This document shows positions 39,901 to 49,110 of a stretch of 50,975 bases of DNA, piece by piece. Source of the DNA: a virus; the IMG/VR virus record IMGVR_UViG_3300008113_000065, positions 1 to 50,975 of that record; one strand, given 5' to 3'. The position numbers and the translations under genes are program-made. A model generated the notes under the pieces. The model saw only the letters and a program-made list of their open reading frames with translations, did no database searches and was not told the origin of the DNA. Within the stretch, counting starts at the first letter, position 1, and the number at the start of each line of letters is the position of its first letter.

Positions 39901-40646
39901 TATTGCAATGCTTGTGCATTTAAAGAATCATTGAATAACTGAACAGTATATGCGTCAATTACTCCAATATAATATGTCTGACCATCACTCAGCGGAATCG
40001 GAATAGTGCCAGAAATAAGTCTAGCAGACATTCCTTGGCCCGATGAAAGACCATGAGGAGTTGTAGTCGTAAAATTTTTAATAGGAGTGATAGAAACATT
40101 GCGTGTTGCAATTGTCGCATCATCAGGCGCAATCGTGCCGTATTGGAAATCTTGCTGTGAATGAATCGGAATCAATATTCCATCAACACCAGCCCCATTT
40201 GGCATCTGTGAGCGAAGATTACGATTATTCTGATCAAGACCAAGAACGCGAATCTTCTTACCAACATCATTGTTACTTTCAGCTACAGCAATAAGCTGTG
40301 AAGGTTGAATGATGTCCATGAGTGTCGCAACATATCCGCGATCATCCCAAGCCCATTCAACGGAATTAAACATTCCGCCTTTATTTACATGGTATTGAAA
40401 TAAACGATTGCGGAAGTATGTAGGAGAACCATCAATGTTTACAGCTAGAGGAACATCAACGCCTCGCGGAAGCGCAAGGCTGCAACGATCCCAGCCAGTG
40501 CATACATCAACTTCAGCCGTTGCGTGAGTCCAATGACCAGATTCAAGTAGAGTCTGGACGGCTTGCTGAATTTTACGAAAGACTTTATTTTCGTCTGTCG
40601 TTCCTAAAATTTCAGCGCATTCATCGAAGATTTGCGAGACAAACAT
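36921..40646 (-). CDS. Tail tubular A/adaptor-like protein with giant repetitive insertion, 1241 aa
   Basis: Residues 1-190 (FDECAEILGTTDENKVFRKI, GWDRCSLALPRGVDVPLAVN, VEWAWDDRGYVATLMDI) and about 1070-1241 (PSYRKIRIGKPCAWARIIYK, PLEQERAIIAAVHAVDLEDK) look like the two halves of a head-tail adaptor/tubular A-type protein. Between them lie about 880 residues of repeats: six or more units with G-LP-PL-A---Y, two HGF-GN-V-I-GA-P-YNG units, and GSGYTEAPQVKI-type units. These are beta-rich adhesion or spacer modules. The fusion is unusual: adaptor proteins are normally about 200 aa. Confidence 0.6.
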   Translation of the reverse strand: MFVSQIFDECAEILGTTDENKVFRKIQQAVQTLLESGHWTHATAEVDVCTGWDRCSLALPRGVDVPLAVNIDGSPTYFRNRLFQYHVNKGGMFNSVEWAWDDRGYVATLMDIIQPSQLIAVAESNNDVGKKIRVLGLDQNNRNLRSQMPNGAGVDGILIPIHSQQDFQYGTIAPDDATIATRNVSITPIKNFTTTTPHGLSSGQGMSARLISGTIPIPLSDGQTYYIGVIDAYTVQLFNDSLNAQALQYPISLQSIVGFGSMQLQDRRNASVVTSMEFASAPTFAINSPNEVVFPNTPLPAPLEADKTYFAQPIDSTHLNIFSSLSDAQNNTNPIYTTGSTSPIDIDIRKEIVPETKLVFSVKHYFNDGDQVQAFTSGGTLPQPLIANQNYFVNVIDDFSVSLHENQADAIASSPTNFVNPIKLITAGAGTNSLVKLIQATSTVGTTSQITAQGLSIGTPSGSGANFQAVVVGSVTEVNITAAGGGYTTTPNITFSAPPTPPVGSPITPVTATGYAVRSAINNTITGIVITNPGLGYSAPPSITIDPPPVNPSISITSLTSSGTTATCATLNPHGFTSGNEVTISGATPTGYNGTYIVTVTGSNTFTYSLNAAVGYDVAVTSITSVGTTATVTTTINHGFSNGQSVLITGAVPTEYNGQVTISTAGPATNTFTYTVQSGLLSPATGTISVFSRPATGTMTCALKAGSQAVATANITTSFVSHFTLISGGSGYTEAPQVKITGGNGSGATATANVSAGVVTGLNLITSGTGYTSVPTVTITPSTGVFVNFSSTGSLPSPLVSGTAYRAETPLNTLTGTFTVKNADFSDVNITSAPTGTFYVVLSRSFGVDFTNNWLGDFTSLSTGQQIYFGTDYSLPTTTPSIDNGVTPAYLSIISTSLAKAYSNVGLTTLINIDSFGTGQTYYAIRTQVSPSVDSNLIKPINTAYLSEDEVVQFSTSGTLPTPLLASTDYNIKIIGDSVRVYSGSSPVVLTSTGIGQLSLDIIRSVNVQPSTSIVATSSLYETGTQLVARANTGDVLPNGLLANTNYYVRRINNNSFELYDTAANAINLPSTTGRRSYTTSGNSVSSTFFVDAIYDPIFVKSVAHVEKPITDGYVSLYAWDYGRSNDMTLIGQYHPTEVNPSYRKIRIGKPCAWARIIYKVTSPSISSVYDFIPLEQERAIIAAVHAVDLEDKDFADQSARYWQIAFAYLKNQQESIDGHAMSVPQINSITYGDTTDPVMW

Positions 40647-40655
40647 GGCGCGACA

Positions 40656-40979
40656 TTATCGCATCGAACCTTCTGCCGCAAGTGATTTAAGAAACTCTTC
40701 GTCTTCAGCGGTTGCAACAGCCTCTGGAGCCATTTCTTCGGCAACAGCAGCGGCTTCGCCACCTTTTTGAGCATCAACTTCTGCCTTGAGTGTTTCAAGA
40801 CCAGACTGGAGTTGGCTAACAAGTGTGTAGATAGAATCAAAAGCATCAGATGGCATTTGAACCATAACCTTGCCACCAGCAGGAGGAGCCATGTCAGGAG
40901 TTGGTGCGGCCATTTCCCCCGGCATCGCTTCTGGTGTTGGAGTTGGAGCCTCAGTTGGAGGCATTGTTTTATCAGCCAT
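40656..40979 (-). CDS. Pro/Ala-rich small virion protein, 107 aa
   Basis: ATG 40979 directly follows the upstream stop; a longer frame would overlap that gene. The product begins MADKTMPPTEAPTPTPEAMP, continues with a helix DAFDSIYTLVSQLQSGLETL and an acidic Ala/Glu-rich C-terminus. Resembles small head-associated or scaffold-like accessory proteins; no definite family. Confidence 0.65.
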   Translation of the reverse strand: MADKTMPPTEAPTPTPEAMPGEMAAPTPDMAPPAGGKVMVQMPSDAFDSIYTLVSQLQSGLETLKAEVDAQKGGEAAAVAEEMAPEAVATAEDEEFLKSLAAEGSMR

Positions 40980-40983
40980 AAAA

Positions 40984-41385
40984 TTAATCTTCGTATTCTT
41001 CTTCGGTTTCTTCCTCTTCACCCTCGGCTTCTTTCAGGCCTTTTTCGATAGCGTCCTCATCATCCTCTTCTTCCTCCATCATTGGCTCCATCTTGGATTT
41101 GCCATTGGATTTGATGCCGTGGATTTCAAGTTCTACGCAATAGCATTTCTTTTCTTCGCCATCACGCATCACAGTTTCCTTCTTTTCCATGACCTTTTTG
41201 AAGTGAATGACAGCAGTTCCCTCTTTCGGAAAATCCATCAACTCTTTAGCATTGCTAAAATAGAGAGAAGGATAGTGAACAGAGGCGGGTTCGCGCTCAA
41301 TTTCAATAGCCGTCATTGGCTTCATTTCTTCGCCAAGGTCAACAAAGCCATCTGGCAAACTTACTTTTTGGGATGTGTATGGCAT
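40984..41385 (-). CDS. Acidic-tailed small phage protein, 133 aa
   Basis: The N-terminal 85 residues form a beta-rich domain (MPYTSQKVSLPDGFVDLGEE, EREPASVHYPSLYFSNAKEL, GTAVIHFKKVMEKKETV, CYCVELEIHGI). The C-terminal 40 are almost all Glu/Asp (MMEEEEDDEDAIEKGLKEAE). The layout is known to me from short-tailed phage structural regions. A decoration or assembly chaperone role is possible but unproven. Confidence 0.65.
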   Translation of the reverse strand: MPYTSQKVSLPDGFVDLGEEMKPMTAIEIEREPASVHYPSLYFSNAKELMDFPKEGTAVIHFKKVMEKKETVMRDGEEKKCYCVELEIHGIKSNGKSKMEPMMEEEEDDEDAIEKGLKEAEGEEEETEEEYED

Positions 41386-41394
41386 ATTAATAAT

Positions 41395-41658
41395 TTAGCA
41401 ATCTACAGCATCTGCGAACTCTGGCAAGGTTTTTAGATGGAGATACGCTTGTTTGATGAAGTTGTCTCCGTCAAGAGATGGAGTAAATTGATACGAAGAT
41501 GAAGAAATAAATTCTTTATTTTTATCTTTTAGGAAAGATAAAGAACATGAAATTTTATTTTTATCTCCAGATATATTTGTTATTTTTATATAGGAATTTT
41601 CAAAAATAGAAAATTCTTCAAAATTATTTTTAAGTTGGATTGTTTTTTTTAGTGCCAT
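41395..41658 (-). CDS. Conserved phage hypothetical, 87 aa
   Basis: MALKKTIQLKNNFEEFSIFE then NSYIKITNISGDKNKISCSL and SSYQFTPSLDGDNFIKQAYL. The ALKKTIxLKNNFGE...ENAYIKI pattern recurs next to tail-fibre genes in phages. It is AT-rich like the tailspike that precedes it in the transcript. Possibly fibre attachment or assembly related. Confidence 0.7.
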   Translation of the reverse strand: MALKKTIQLKNNFEEFSIFENSYIKITNISGDKNKISCSLSFLKDKNKEFISSSSYQFTPSLDGDNFIKQAYLHLKTLPEFADAVDC

Positions 41659-41673
41659 ATTTTTTTTTCTAAT

Positions 41674-43320
41674 TTATATCATTCTAACAATTCCCTCTAC
41701 TGGTATCATTGTTCCAGATGGGTTATTAAATTGACCTATTGTTAATCTACATAATTGTCCACTGCCTCCAAATCCGCTAATTGATACTGTTTTACTTGAT
41801 GGGTTGTTATCAAGAACAACCACATTACCATAAGTTCTTCCAGCAATTAAATGAGTTCCTGTAGAATCTTGTATTTTTAATGAAAAAACAAGCATCGAAT
41901 GTGATTGGAAATATATTTGAGTATCTATTTCAATATTAAAGTTTATTCCAGATGTTTTATTATATTCACAAAATGGTATTGCGTTTGTTATTTGTCCTTG
42001 CTTTCCTAAAAATGGTAAATGTGTTGGAGTGTCAACGCTACTAATTGATAAACATTCAGTATTTCCAGTTGCTGGATTGTATGCGTGAACTGGATATTGA
42101 AGTTGAATTGAGTTGTTTGGAATAATAATTCCTGTTGGATATGGAACTCCAGCATTAGCATTTCCTGCAACTCTAATTGGTTTTAGGATAACTTTAATGG
42201 AACTTAAATTATCAGTTATCCATACTGTATTGGTTGTATTGTAAAAATAATTACTTGAGATTTCTCCAGAAATAAGTCTCTGACCTTTAATACAAGTCAA
42301 TTGCCCCAAAAAAGAGCATCCATTTATTATTGTATCATTTTTATTTATGTTATCTGCAAATTCAATTGCAGTTCCTGTTAGATTTTCAAAATAACAACCA
42401 ATGAATGAAAGGCCACCTGTTTCACCTAATATCTTGAATCCATCAATTCCTCCTTCTGCCGAGCAATTTTTGAAAATCATTCCATAGCTTCCTCCTGATA
42501 CTTTGTAAGCTATATCTCTGTCAACAACGCTAATATTTGTGGCATTTATTATATTTACTGCTCTTGTAAATTCAATAGCTGGAATTGTGCTTACATTTGC
42601 AAACCCACCGCGACTAACAATATTTTCAAAATTAGAATAAAAACAACTATCCAAAAACATGGATTGTCTACAATCTACAAAAGTGCAATTTTTGACATAC
42701 GACTGCTCATTGAAATTTTGGAATTTTAATCCTGTTTTGAACTTGATAAATCTAATATTTTCAATTCCCGATGCTTGAACCCTTTGCGTTTCGTAAGGAG
42801 TTCCTATATTAGATATGACATTACCGCCGCTAATGTATCCAGTTTCAATACAATTATTATCTGCATTAGAGTAACCATTTCCAATAAATGTTGAGTTATT
42901 TCCACTTAAAATTATTGCATTTGGCAACAATAATGTGCCTTGAATTCTATAAATATTACTTGGGAAATAAACAATTCTTGGTTTTGTATAATATGTTATT
43001 GGCGTAGCGTCAGGGCCAATTGTCCATATACTGTCTTGAACATTTGAAGACGCATAATTTATAGCAGCTTGAATCGCAGCAGTATCATCCGCAACACCAT
43101 TACCAACCGCACCAAAGTCCTTCACATTCACCACATCTGAAAACCGATTTGCCAATGTCCTTGCCGTAGTCGATCCAGTTGCCGTGACGCTGGAACTATT
43201 TAGCCCTACAAAGCTATTTGCCGTGACTACGCCAGCGTTGTTCACAGTCATCTGGTCTACGCCACCTACCCCGATGATTGCCTGTGTTCCGTCTGTGGAT
43301 GCTTTAATGTTTGCGCTCAT
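41674..43320 (-). CDS. Tailspike with pectate-lyase fold, 548 aa
   Basis: Residues 1-50 are a small beta anchor (SANIKASTDGTQAIIGVGGV). At about 52-82, [20 protein letters not shown] then VGNGVADDTAAIQAAI is the classic entry into a right-handed beta-helix of the pectate-lyase_3 type. The helix runs to about 400 with N/G/I-rich coils (FENIVSRGGF, KNCSAEGGIDGF). A C-terminal beta domain follows. It probably binds or cleaves host polysaccharide. The body is AT-rich while the first 60 codons are not, indicating module exchange. Confidence 0.85.
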   Translation of the reverse strand: MSANIKASTDGTQAIIGVGGVDQMTVNNAGVVTANSFVGLNSSSVTATGSTTARTLANRFSDVVNVKDFGAVGNGVADDTAAIQAAINYASSNVQDSIWTIGPDATPITYYTKPRIVYFPSNIYRIQGTLLLPNAIILSGNNSTFIGNGYSNADNNCIETGYISGGNVISNIGTPYETQRVQASGIENIRFIKFKTGLKFQNFNEQSYVKNCTFVDCRQSMFLDSCFYSNFENIVSRGGFANVSTIPAIEFTRAVNIINATNISVVDRDIAYKVSGGSYGMIFKNCSAEGGIDGFKILGETGGLSFIGCYFENLTGTAIEFADNINKNDTIINGCSFLGQLTCIKGQRLISGEISSNYFYNTTNTVWITDNLSSIKVILKPIRVAGNANAGVPYPTGIIIPNNSIQLQYPVHAYNPATGNTECLSISSVDTPTHLPFLGKQGQITNAIPFCEYNKTSGINFNIEIDTQIYFQSHSMLVFSLKIQDSTGTHLIAGRTYGNVVVLDNNPSSKTVSISGFGGSGQLCRLTIGQFNNPSGTMIPVEGIVRMI

Positions 43321-43326
43321 ATAATG

Positions 43327-45627
43327 TTAGTGAATAATTACCGAAACTTCGGCGTTGCCGTTTTCAAGAATTTTATTAACTCTTCCTACAGCAAGTTTAT
43401 ATTCTTCAAATGTAGGGTTAGATACAAATTTCCCAATAATTTTACCATCTTCGTCTTTATCAGCAATGATGTATCCACCAGCAGTTGCTCCTGTTACATT
43501 GACTGGAACTTTACCAGAATATGCTATACGATCAACTTGTTTTCGTTTTAGTTCAAGTTTTTCCTCAAATTCAGCAAATAACTTATTGAAGTTGGATTCT
43601 TTTTCAGTCCACTCCTCATCAGTATCTCCTTTAACCTTAATTACCTCTTCATATTTTGCTGGTTGAATGCAAATTTCACCTTCATAAATTGCATCAGATA
43701 CTTTTACAACTTCTTTTTCTTCTACAATACGAGCAGGTTTTTGAGGAGCAACTTCATCACTACCCCATACATCTCCTCCAACAAAACTTGGGTTTGTAGA
43801 TTTGATTGCAAATCGAATTGCTTCATCAAATGTAAGAGTCAATTTACCATTCGATTTAAATCCTACGATTGATCCTTTTTCAATCACAAGACCATCGTTG
43901 TATTCATACTCTGCATAGTCAGCACCAGAAGCATTTAATGTTCCAGCAGCATTTAATGACCTGCTGGTAACGCCCATTTGTCCAATTTTTACAACAGCAT
44001 TTGCAGCGTTTGGCGATCCAGTATTTCCTCCTTCATAGATTTTAACGCCTTGTCCTATTCCTGTTCCTTTAAATTCATGCGTCAATGCTCCAACGGATGA
44101 AGCATTTGTTTCAAATTGAAATGGATTAATTCCATAAAATTTAAAAACAGTTGTTCCAATGCCTCCATCAAAATATCCTTTTGGCGAGCCTAAGTAATCA
44201 AGAAAATTAATAGTCCCCTCAAAAATAGATGCTTTTGCGGCTAAATTAGGAAATCCAACAATAAAATCCGCTGAAGAATCACCTCCAACATAATCACTAA
44301 TTTTTGTATAAAAACCAAAATCAGTTGGATTTGACACTGGCGTGTAATTTAGATTTTGAGTATTAATCAATCCTTTTGCGACTCCACCACCAGTAGATTG
44401 AGTTACTGCATAATCTATGCTGCTACGGAACTCTCCTCGTATAGTAATATTATCAAATAATTGATATGCAGATGTTGATGTAACTGTTGGATTTGGTGTG
44501 TCTTGCCAATACCCAAAACGAAGAGATGATGATCCTGACGCACATTGAGTATCATCAATATTTACAACAATATTTTGTAGTTTGGCAGGTATTGGTTGAG
44601 TTGAAGGGTCGTGTTGTGTTTCAATAGCAACATGATGATTTGGAGATGTATTGCCAATAATTACCGCTTTTACATTAATATTGGTTGTATCATTTTTGTA
44701 TGCTTTAATTAAGCAATCTGTAGCTGTATCACCAGCAATAGATATATAACTAACATTATGATTTGTTACACCATAAGGGAAATACGATCTAATAAAATTC
44801 GTTGTTCTAAAATTAACAGCAGTTAAATTGTCCCCGTTTTCTTGACAATTTAACCCGTAATAACCGTTGAAACAAAATACATTTTCAAAATAGATATTTC
44901 TTACACGATTTGAATTTACATAATTTGTAATACAACGAAGTGCAGTATATACATTTTGCAATCTGCAATTTTTAACAGAAATAGATTCCGAATCTCTTGT
45001 TGTAGATGATAAATCAAAGCAAGAAATTGAATATGTATTTACGACACCTACTGTTCGTGAAAAAATTCCAGTAATATCAAACCCTTCGAAATTAATTCTA
45101 CGGCATCCATTCAAATGAAACAAACAAACAGCATTACCTAATATTCCTCCTCCTCCTGTTGGAGTAGAACTCAATATCGCTCCATATCCAACAAAATCCA
45201 ATCCATCTGCATTTTCAATTGGAAAATGACAAGTAAACCCATTATACAATGATGTTGCAGTTAATTTATATGTTCCAGCAGGAAATAAAATAACTGATCC
45301 ACCTTTTGATTTAGCAAAAGTAATGGCATCATTGATTGCCGTAACACAATCGGTTGCTCCTGTATTATCAGCTCCAAAATCCAAAACATTCACCACATCA
45401 GAAAAGCGATTTGCCAACGAGCGCGCAGTCGCGCTTCCTGTAGATTTAACAAGTCCATTGATATTACCGCTTGCATCTACACTCAACACATCCTGTGTAG
45501 TAGCTCCAGAATTGCCCCGTGCCAGCTTAATCGTGCCGTCTGGTGACGATGGGACTGCCAGCGTGAAGTTCTGCGTTGCTGTTCCTGATTGCCCGATTTG
45601 GACTGCGTTTGCTTTGATGAGACTCAT
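43327..45627 (-). CDS. Tailspike with pectate-lyase fold and G2-type C-terminal domain, 766 aa
   Basis: The anchor ([20 protein letters not shown]), then [20 protein letters not shown] and a beta-helix to about 400. The C-terminus (from [20 protein letters not shown] at about 578 through [20 protein letters not shown] to NAEVSVIIH) matches the layout of Peptidase_G2/intramolecular-chaperone domains, which trimerise the spike and self-cleave. Two spikes side by side imply host-range breadth or a branched receptor-binding apparatus. Overlaps the preceding collagen-like gene by 4 nt. Confidence 0.8.
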   Translation of the reverse strand: MSLIKANAVQIGQSGTATQNFTLAVPSSPDGTIKLARGNSGATTQDVLSVDASGNINGLVKSTGSATARSLANRFSDVVNVLDFGADNTGATDCVTAINDAITFAKSKGGSVILFPAGTYKLTATSLYNGFTCHFPIENADGLDFVGYGAILSSTPTGGGGILGNAVCLFHLNGCRRINFEGFDITGIFSRTVGVVNTYSISCFDLSSTTRDSESISVKNCRLQNVYTALRCITNYVNSNRVRNIYFENVFCFNGYYGLNCQENGDNLTAVNFRTTNFIRSYFPYGVTNHNVSYISIAGDTATDCLIKAYKNDTTNINVKAVIIGNTSPNHHVAIETQHDPSTQPIPAKLQNIVVNIDDTQCASGSSSLRFGYWQDTPNPTVTSTSAYQLFDNITIRGEFRSSIDYAVTQSTGGGVAKGLINTQNLNYTPVSNPTDFGFYTKISDYVGGDSSADFIVGFPNLAAKASIFEGTINFLDYLGSPKGYFDGGIGTTVFKFYGINPFQFETNASSVGALTHEFKGTGIGQGVKIYEGGNTGSPNAANAVVKIGQMGVTSRSLNAAGTLNASGADYAEYEYNDGLVIEKGSIVGFKSNGKLTLTFDEAIRFAIKSTNPSFVGGDVWGSDEVAPQKPARIVEEKEVVKVSDAIYEGEICIQPAKYEEVIKVKGDTDEEWTEKESNFNKLFAEFEEKLELKRKQVDRIAYSGKVPVNVTGATAGGYIIADKDEDGKIIGKFVSNPTFEEYKLAVGRVNKILENGNAEVSVIIH

Positions 45628-46196
45628 ACGATTGTATATGTGCTGCCTGCTGGCACTGTTAGTGTGACTCCAGAATTTACTGTGATTGGCCCTGCTGACA
45701 TTGCGTTTCGGCCAGAAGTAATAGTGTAGTTTGTTGTCATTACAATGTCATTTTCAAAAAATAATTTATCTGGCCCTCCTCCTACTGGCATACTTAATCC
45801 AGTTGCGCCTGTAGCACCGATTTGTCCAGTAGGGCCAGTAGCTCCTGTTGGTCCTCCAGATGGCCCAGTAGCACCGATTGGCCCAGTAGCACCGATTGGG
45901 CCTACTGGACCTGTTGCCCCAATAAATCCACCAATATTCCCAACGCGAATAATATAACAAAGCAATCCTTCTCCTTCTTCGCGTGGGATTCCAGCGATAG
46001 TGGCTGGTGAAGTTACAGGGTCGCAAGGAATATCCCACACCACGCGACCATTTACGATTGTCTTATTAATCGTTCCGTAAAGAGCATAAACAAGATTATC
46101 AATCAACGAAGGAACTGACTCAGACGAAATAGAAGGATATGGAATCTCTGGACAGCAAGTGCTGGAATAAGTTGAGCTATTGCAATTGCAGGACAT
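45624..46196 (-). CDS. Collagen-like fibre protein with shared C-terminal tip, 190 aa
   Basis: A Cys-rich start ([18 protein letters not shown]), a 65-residue globular part with [17 protein letters not shown], then Gly-x-y repeats (about 98-137; [20 protein letters not shown]). The C-terminal 45 residues ([17 protein letters not shown] to [10 protein letters not shown]) resemble the tip of the larger collagen-like gene. It forms a probable trimeric thin fibre in the tail. ATGA junction with the tailspike. Confidence 0.75.
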   Translation of the reverse strand: MSCNCNSSTYSSTCCPEIPYPSISSESVPSLIDNLVYALYGTINKTIVNGRVVWDIPCDPVTSPATIAGIPREEGEGLLCYIIRVGNIGGFIGATGPVGPIGATGPIGATGPSGGPTGATGPTGQIGATGATGLSMPVGGGPDKLFFENDIVMTTNYTITSGRNAMSAGPITVNSGVTLTVPAGSTYTIV

Positions 46197-46241
46197 AAGA
46201 TTCGTTGTTTTTACTTTATTTAAAATTTAAGTCAAACATTT

Positions 46242-47825
46242 TCACACAACTGTCCAAACCCCACCCGCAGGAACTGTAACTATTACGCCGGGAGCGACTG
46301 TGATTGGCCCAAAGCTACCAGCATTTTGTGATACTGGAATTGTGTAAGAAGTATTTACTGTTTGACCATTCAAAAAGAAAATTGCATCCGTTCCTGCGCC
46401 AGTTGCGCCGCCACCTCCAGCGCCAGTTGCTCCAGTAGGGCCAGTAGCTCCAGTAGAACCGATTCCAGTTGCTCCTTGGATGCCTTGAACGCCTTGAGGC
46501 CCGGTTGCCCCAGTTGTTCCCTGAATCCCTGTTGATCCTGTTACACCTGTCGCGCCAGTCGCTCCTTGTCCTCCAGTAACACCAGTTGCACCTGTGCTGC
46601 CTTGGATGCCTTGAACGCCTTGAGGCCCGGTTGCCCCAGTTGCGCCAGCCGGTCCCGGTGCGCCAGACAATGCTACATTCCAGCTTGAAAATGTTCCTGA
46701 CCCAGTAATTGAAGTAACATTTACAACCAATGCTCCAGTCAAGCTATTGTAACTTGTAATAGTTCCTTCCATTTTGTCAGTAGAACTATTAGCAATAATG
46801 ACACTTTGACCAATACTCAGTGCAAGTCCAGTTGCTACTGTCAAAGATTTCGTTCCTAAAGCAATTGTCAATGAGGTTGAAGATGATGTTGTATACTTAT
46901 CTCCAGCAACGCCAGTTGCACCTGTTGCTCCTGTGGAACCCTGTCCTCCGACAACCCCAGTTGCGCCTTGTATTCCTTGGATACCAGTAGCTCCTGTTGC
47001 TCCTGTAGTTCCTGTAGTTCCTGTTAATCCTTGTGGACCAGTTGCCCCAGTGCTTCCGCTAAGTCCAGTGGCTCCAGCCAGTCCAGTTGCGCCAGTCGCG
47101 CCAGTCGCGCCATGCGGCCCACTAGCACCTGTTGCACCAAATCCAGTAGCTCCCGTTGCTCCAGTAGGGCCACCAGATGGTCCTGTTGCTCCAGAGGGTC
47201 CAGTTGCGCCAATACCTCCATCTCCAGACAATGCGATTTCCCAATCAGAAAAAGTTCCAGAACCTTGAATCTTGTCTATGTAAATAGTAACAAAATTATC
47301 TGCAACTTGAATAGCAGTTCCTTCAATCCAATCATAAGGATAGGCTGAATTAGCTACAGCCCGAAGCCTAGAACCATAAGTCCATCCAATATCAGCAGAA
47401 GAATAAAAGAATGTTTTTGTTCCAACTTGAATAGGATGAGTTGTTGAGCTTTGGCGAGTAATTACTGGAGAAATACCTGTTGCCCCAGTTGCGCCAACTC
47501 CAGTAGCTCCTGTTGCGCCGAGTCCACCAGTCGCGCCAACTCCACCAGTCGCACCAGTCGCGCCAAATCCAGTTGCTCCAGTAGAACCAGTAAGACCTTG
47601 CGTTCCGATTCCACTTGCCCCCATTGGCCCTGTAGAGCCAGTCGCTCCCTGAATCCCAACTCCAGTTGCGCCTTGCAATCCAGTCGATCCAGTGGCTCCA
47701 GACGCTCCAATGCCAGTAGCTCCTGTAGCTCCAACATAAGGCCAATTACAATCATGGACATTTAATGGGGCGCAACCGCACCCAGAAGAACTTTGAGAAC
47801 TAGGAATCCAATTGTATTTAGCCAT
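46242..47825 (-). CDS. Collagen-like fibre protein, 527 aa
   Basis: Three long blocks of Gly-x-y triplets, mostly G-A-T (around 33-115, 205-300 and 385-480), are separated by two similar globular inserts. Those inserts share the pattern [19 protein letters not shown] and [19 protein letters not shown], so an insert-plus-collagen unit appears duplicated. The last 45 residues ([18 protein letters not shown] to [10 protein letters not shown]) match the smaller collagen-like protein. Such phage collagens form trimeric fibres. Confidence 0.82.
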   Translation of the reverse strand: MAKYNWIPSSQSSSGCGCAPLNVHDCNWPYVGATGATGIGASGATGSTGLQGATGVGIQGATGSTGPMGASGIGTQGLTGSTGATGFGATGATGGVGATGGLGATGATGVGATGATGISPVITRQSSTTHPIQVGTKTFFYSSADIGWTYGSRLRAVANSAYPYDWIEGTAIQVADNFVTIYIDKIQGSGTFSDWEIALSGDGGIGATGPSGATGPSGGPTGATGATGFGATGASGPHGATGATGATGLAGATGLSGSTGATGPQGLTGTTGTTGATGATGIQGIQGATGVVGGQGSTGATGATGVAGDKYTTSSSTSLTIALGTKSLTVATGLALSIGQSVIIANSSTDKMEGTITSYNSLTGALVVNVTSITGSGTFSSWNVALSGAPGPAGATGATGPQGVQGIQGSTGATGVTGGQGATGATGVTGSTGIQGTTGATGPQGVQGIQGATGIGSTGATGPTGATGAGGGGATGAGTDAIFFLNGQTVNTSYTIPVSQNAGSFGPITVAPGVIVTVPAGGVWTVV

Positions 47826-47871
47826 AAATGATAGTCTTTTACTTGTTACAAAAACAAGTTGTCAAAACATA

Positions 47872-48144
47872 TCAAGAAATCTGTTGCATTTCTTCGTAAC
47901 TCTCCGCCAAAAGCGTCCCCATGTCTTCGACTGCTTCCTCCTCAAGGTCGGGAAACCTCGCATGAAGCAATTCATGGCATAGAACATTTAACATTGACCT
48001 TTCGCATTTTGGATTGATGAAAATAGTTCTACTTGAGTAGTCACAAATTCCATCGTTATCGACTCCGTTTGTCTTTCCTGCGTGACCCAATCGTATCTTC
48101 CATGACTTTCCGTTGATTGTCTTTTTGATTATTTTCTTTTTCAT
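47872..48144 (-). CDS. Small zincin metalloprotease-like protein, 90 aa
   Basis: A compact domain with CHELLHARFPDLEEEAVE (HELLH at 57-61 and a downstream Glu near 70-73) has the HExxH...E zinc site of minimal metallopeptidases. The N-terminal half supplies strands (KSWKIRLGHAG, RTIFINPKCERS). Similar short phage zincins lie near lysis genes. Its first 89 nt overlap the end of the upstream helix-turn-helix gene in another frame. Substrate unknown. Confidence 0.75.
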   Translation of the reverse strand: MKKKIIKKTINGKSWKIRLGHAGKTNGVDNDGICDYSSRTIFINPKCERSMLNVLCHELLHARFPDLEEEAVEDMGTLLAESYEEMQQIS

Positions 48145-48367
48145 GGAATTTGTAGTGAGGAATCCTCATTATACGATCTCTTTTAATCAAGAACTTCTTC
48201 TCTGTAACATATCCAAGTTCTTTTCCAGTTTTTATTTTCTTCTGGACATTACTTATAGTCACTCCCCACATTTTTGTTAATTCAATAGCGGAATACCAGC
48301 CGTCAGGAATTACATCCAATGGCATAGATTCTTGCTGGATGATTTTTAAGAAATCATTTGGTGTCAT
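48056..48367 (-). CDS. Helix-turn-helix protein, 103 aa
   Basis: ATG 48367 has a perfect GGAGG with 5-nt spacing and overlaps the upstream stop (ATGA). The central part, DGWYSAIELTKMWGVTISNV, then QKKIKTGKELGYVTEKKFLI, reads as a MerR/winged-type helix-turn-helix. The C-terminal 30 residues are basic and overlap the zincin gene. Might regulate late genes or act as a homing-type DNA-binding protein; unknown. Confidence 0.65.
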   Translation of the reverse strand: MTPNDFLKIIQQESMPLDVIPDGWYSAIELTKMWGVTISNVQKKIKTGKELGYVTEKKFLIKRDRIMRIPHYKFHEKENNQKDNQRKVMEDTIGSRRKDKRSR

Positions 48368-49110
48368 GGCAACCTCCAAGGCTGATTTGCCTCGCGGGTT
48401 GTAATGTGAATGCAAGATTGCTTTAGTTCCTCGCAATACTCACCCCACAAAAATCCCTGCTGCCATGCCAGCGTAGCTCTGCGCCCTTTCGCATACTCCA
48501 TTGCTGACCTATTTGTGAGGGAGCCAATGTTGTATCCAGTTCCGCCAACAAGGTTGCGGCCAGACTGCATAGATACTTTATGACTATGCCCAAATACAAC
48601 CTTGCGCCTAGTGCTATTGCAGAATGCCTCAGCCGTGTCACGCGCAGCCATTTCATTGAACAATACTCCGTGCTGGAATCCGATGTCTGCAATGTCAAAC
48701 ATTTGGAATACTCCATCCCAAGGGATGAGTGGAGCGCGAAGTTTTTTGCAACACTCGCTAATCGCTTCAACGATCTTGTATGCAGCATGAGCAACAACAG
48801 CATTATTGCTTCCTTGCAGCCTCCATGCGCGATCTTCGTGATTGCCACAAAGAACGATGTTTGCTTTCAGCATCTTTAGGTGCATCAAGCCTGTGTCAAT
48901 GTCTGGAATCAGAGGCTCTGCTTCACTTGAACCTTTTGCTCCAGCCATTAGGGCTGTTAAGTCCACAAAGTCTCCTAGATGAATAGTGGTATGTGGCTTG
49001 AAGTCACTTTGAAATTTCAAAACACTATTTAGTGCTTCCTTATCGCAGTATTTCGCGTGTGAGCAAGACACAGCTAGTATCCGCTTCCACTTGTGGGTGA
49101 TGTTAGCCAT
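48364..49110 (-). CDS. Calcineurin-like metallophosphoesterase, 248 aa
   Basis: All dinuclear-metal motifs are visible: ILAVSCSH (start strand), HLGDFVD (44-50), LCGNHEDR (88-94), FQHG (145-148) and VFGHSHK (172-178). It hydrolyses phosphoesters; phage members act on nucleic acids or nucleotides. It lies between the endolysin and the helix-turn-helix gene, so it might serve DNA turnover late in infection. Confidence 0.85.
   Translation of the reverse strand: MANITHKWKRILAVSCSHAKYCDKEALNSVLKFQSDFKPHTTIHLGDFVDLTALMAGAKGSSEAEPLIPDIDTGLMHLKMLKANIVLCGNHEDRAWRLQGSNNAVVAHAAYKIVEAISECCKKLRAPLIPWDGVFQMFDIADIGFQHGVLFNEMAARDTAEAFCNSTRRKVVFGHSHKVSMQSGRNLVGGTGYNIGSLTNRSAMEYAKGRRATLAWQQGFLWGEYCEELKQSCIHITTREANQPWRLP

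Noticed and set aside
46933-47765. Long Pro/Val-, Ser/Cys- and Leu-rich frames overlapping the collagen-like gene on both strands
   Set aside because: Gly-Ala-Thr triplet repeats create open frames in every phase; no independent signal supports them.
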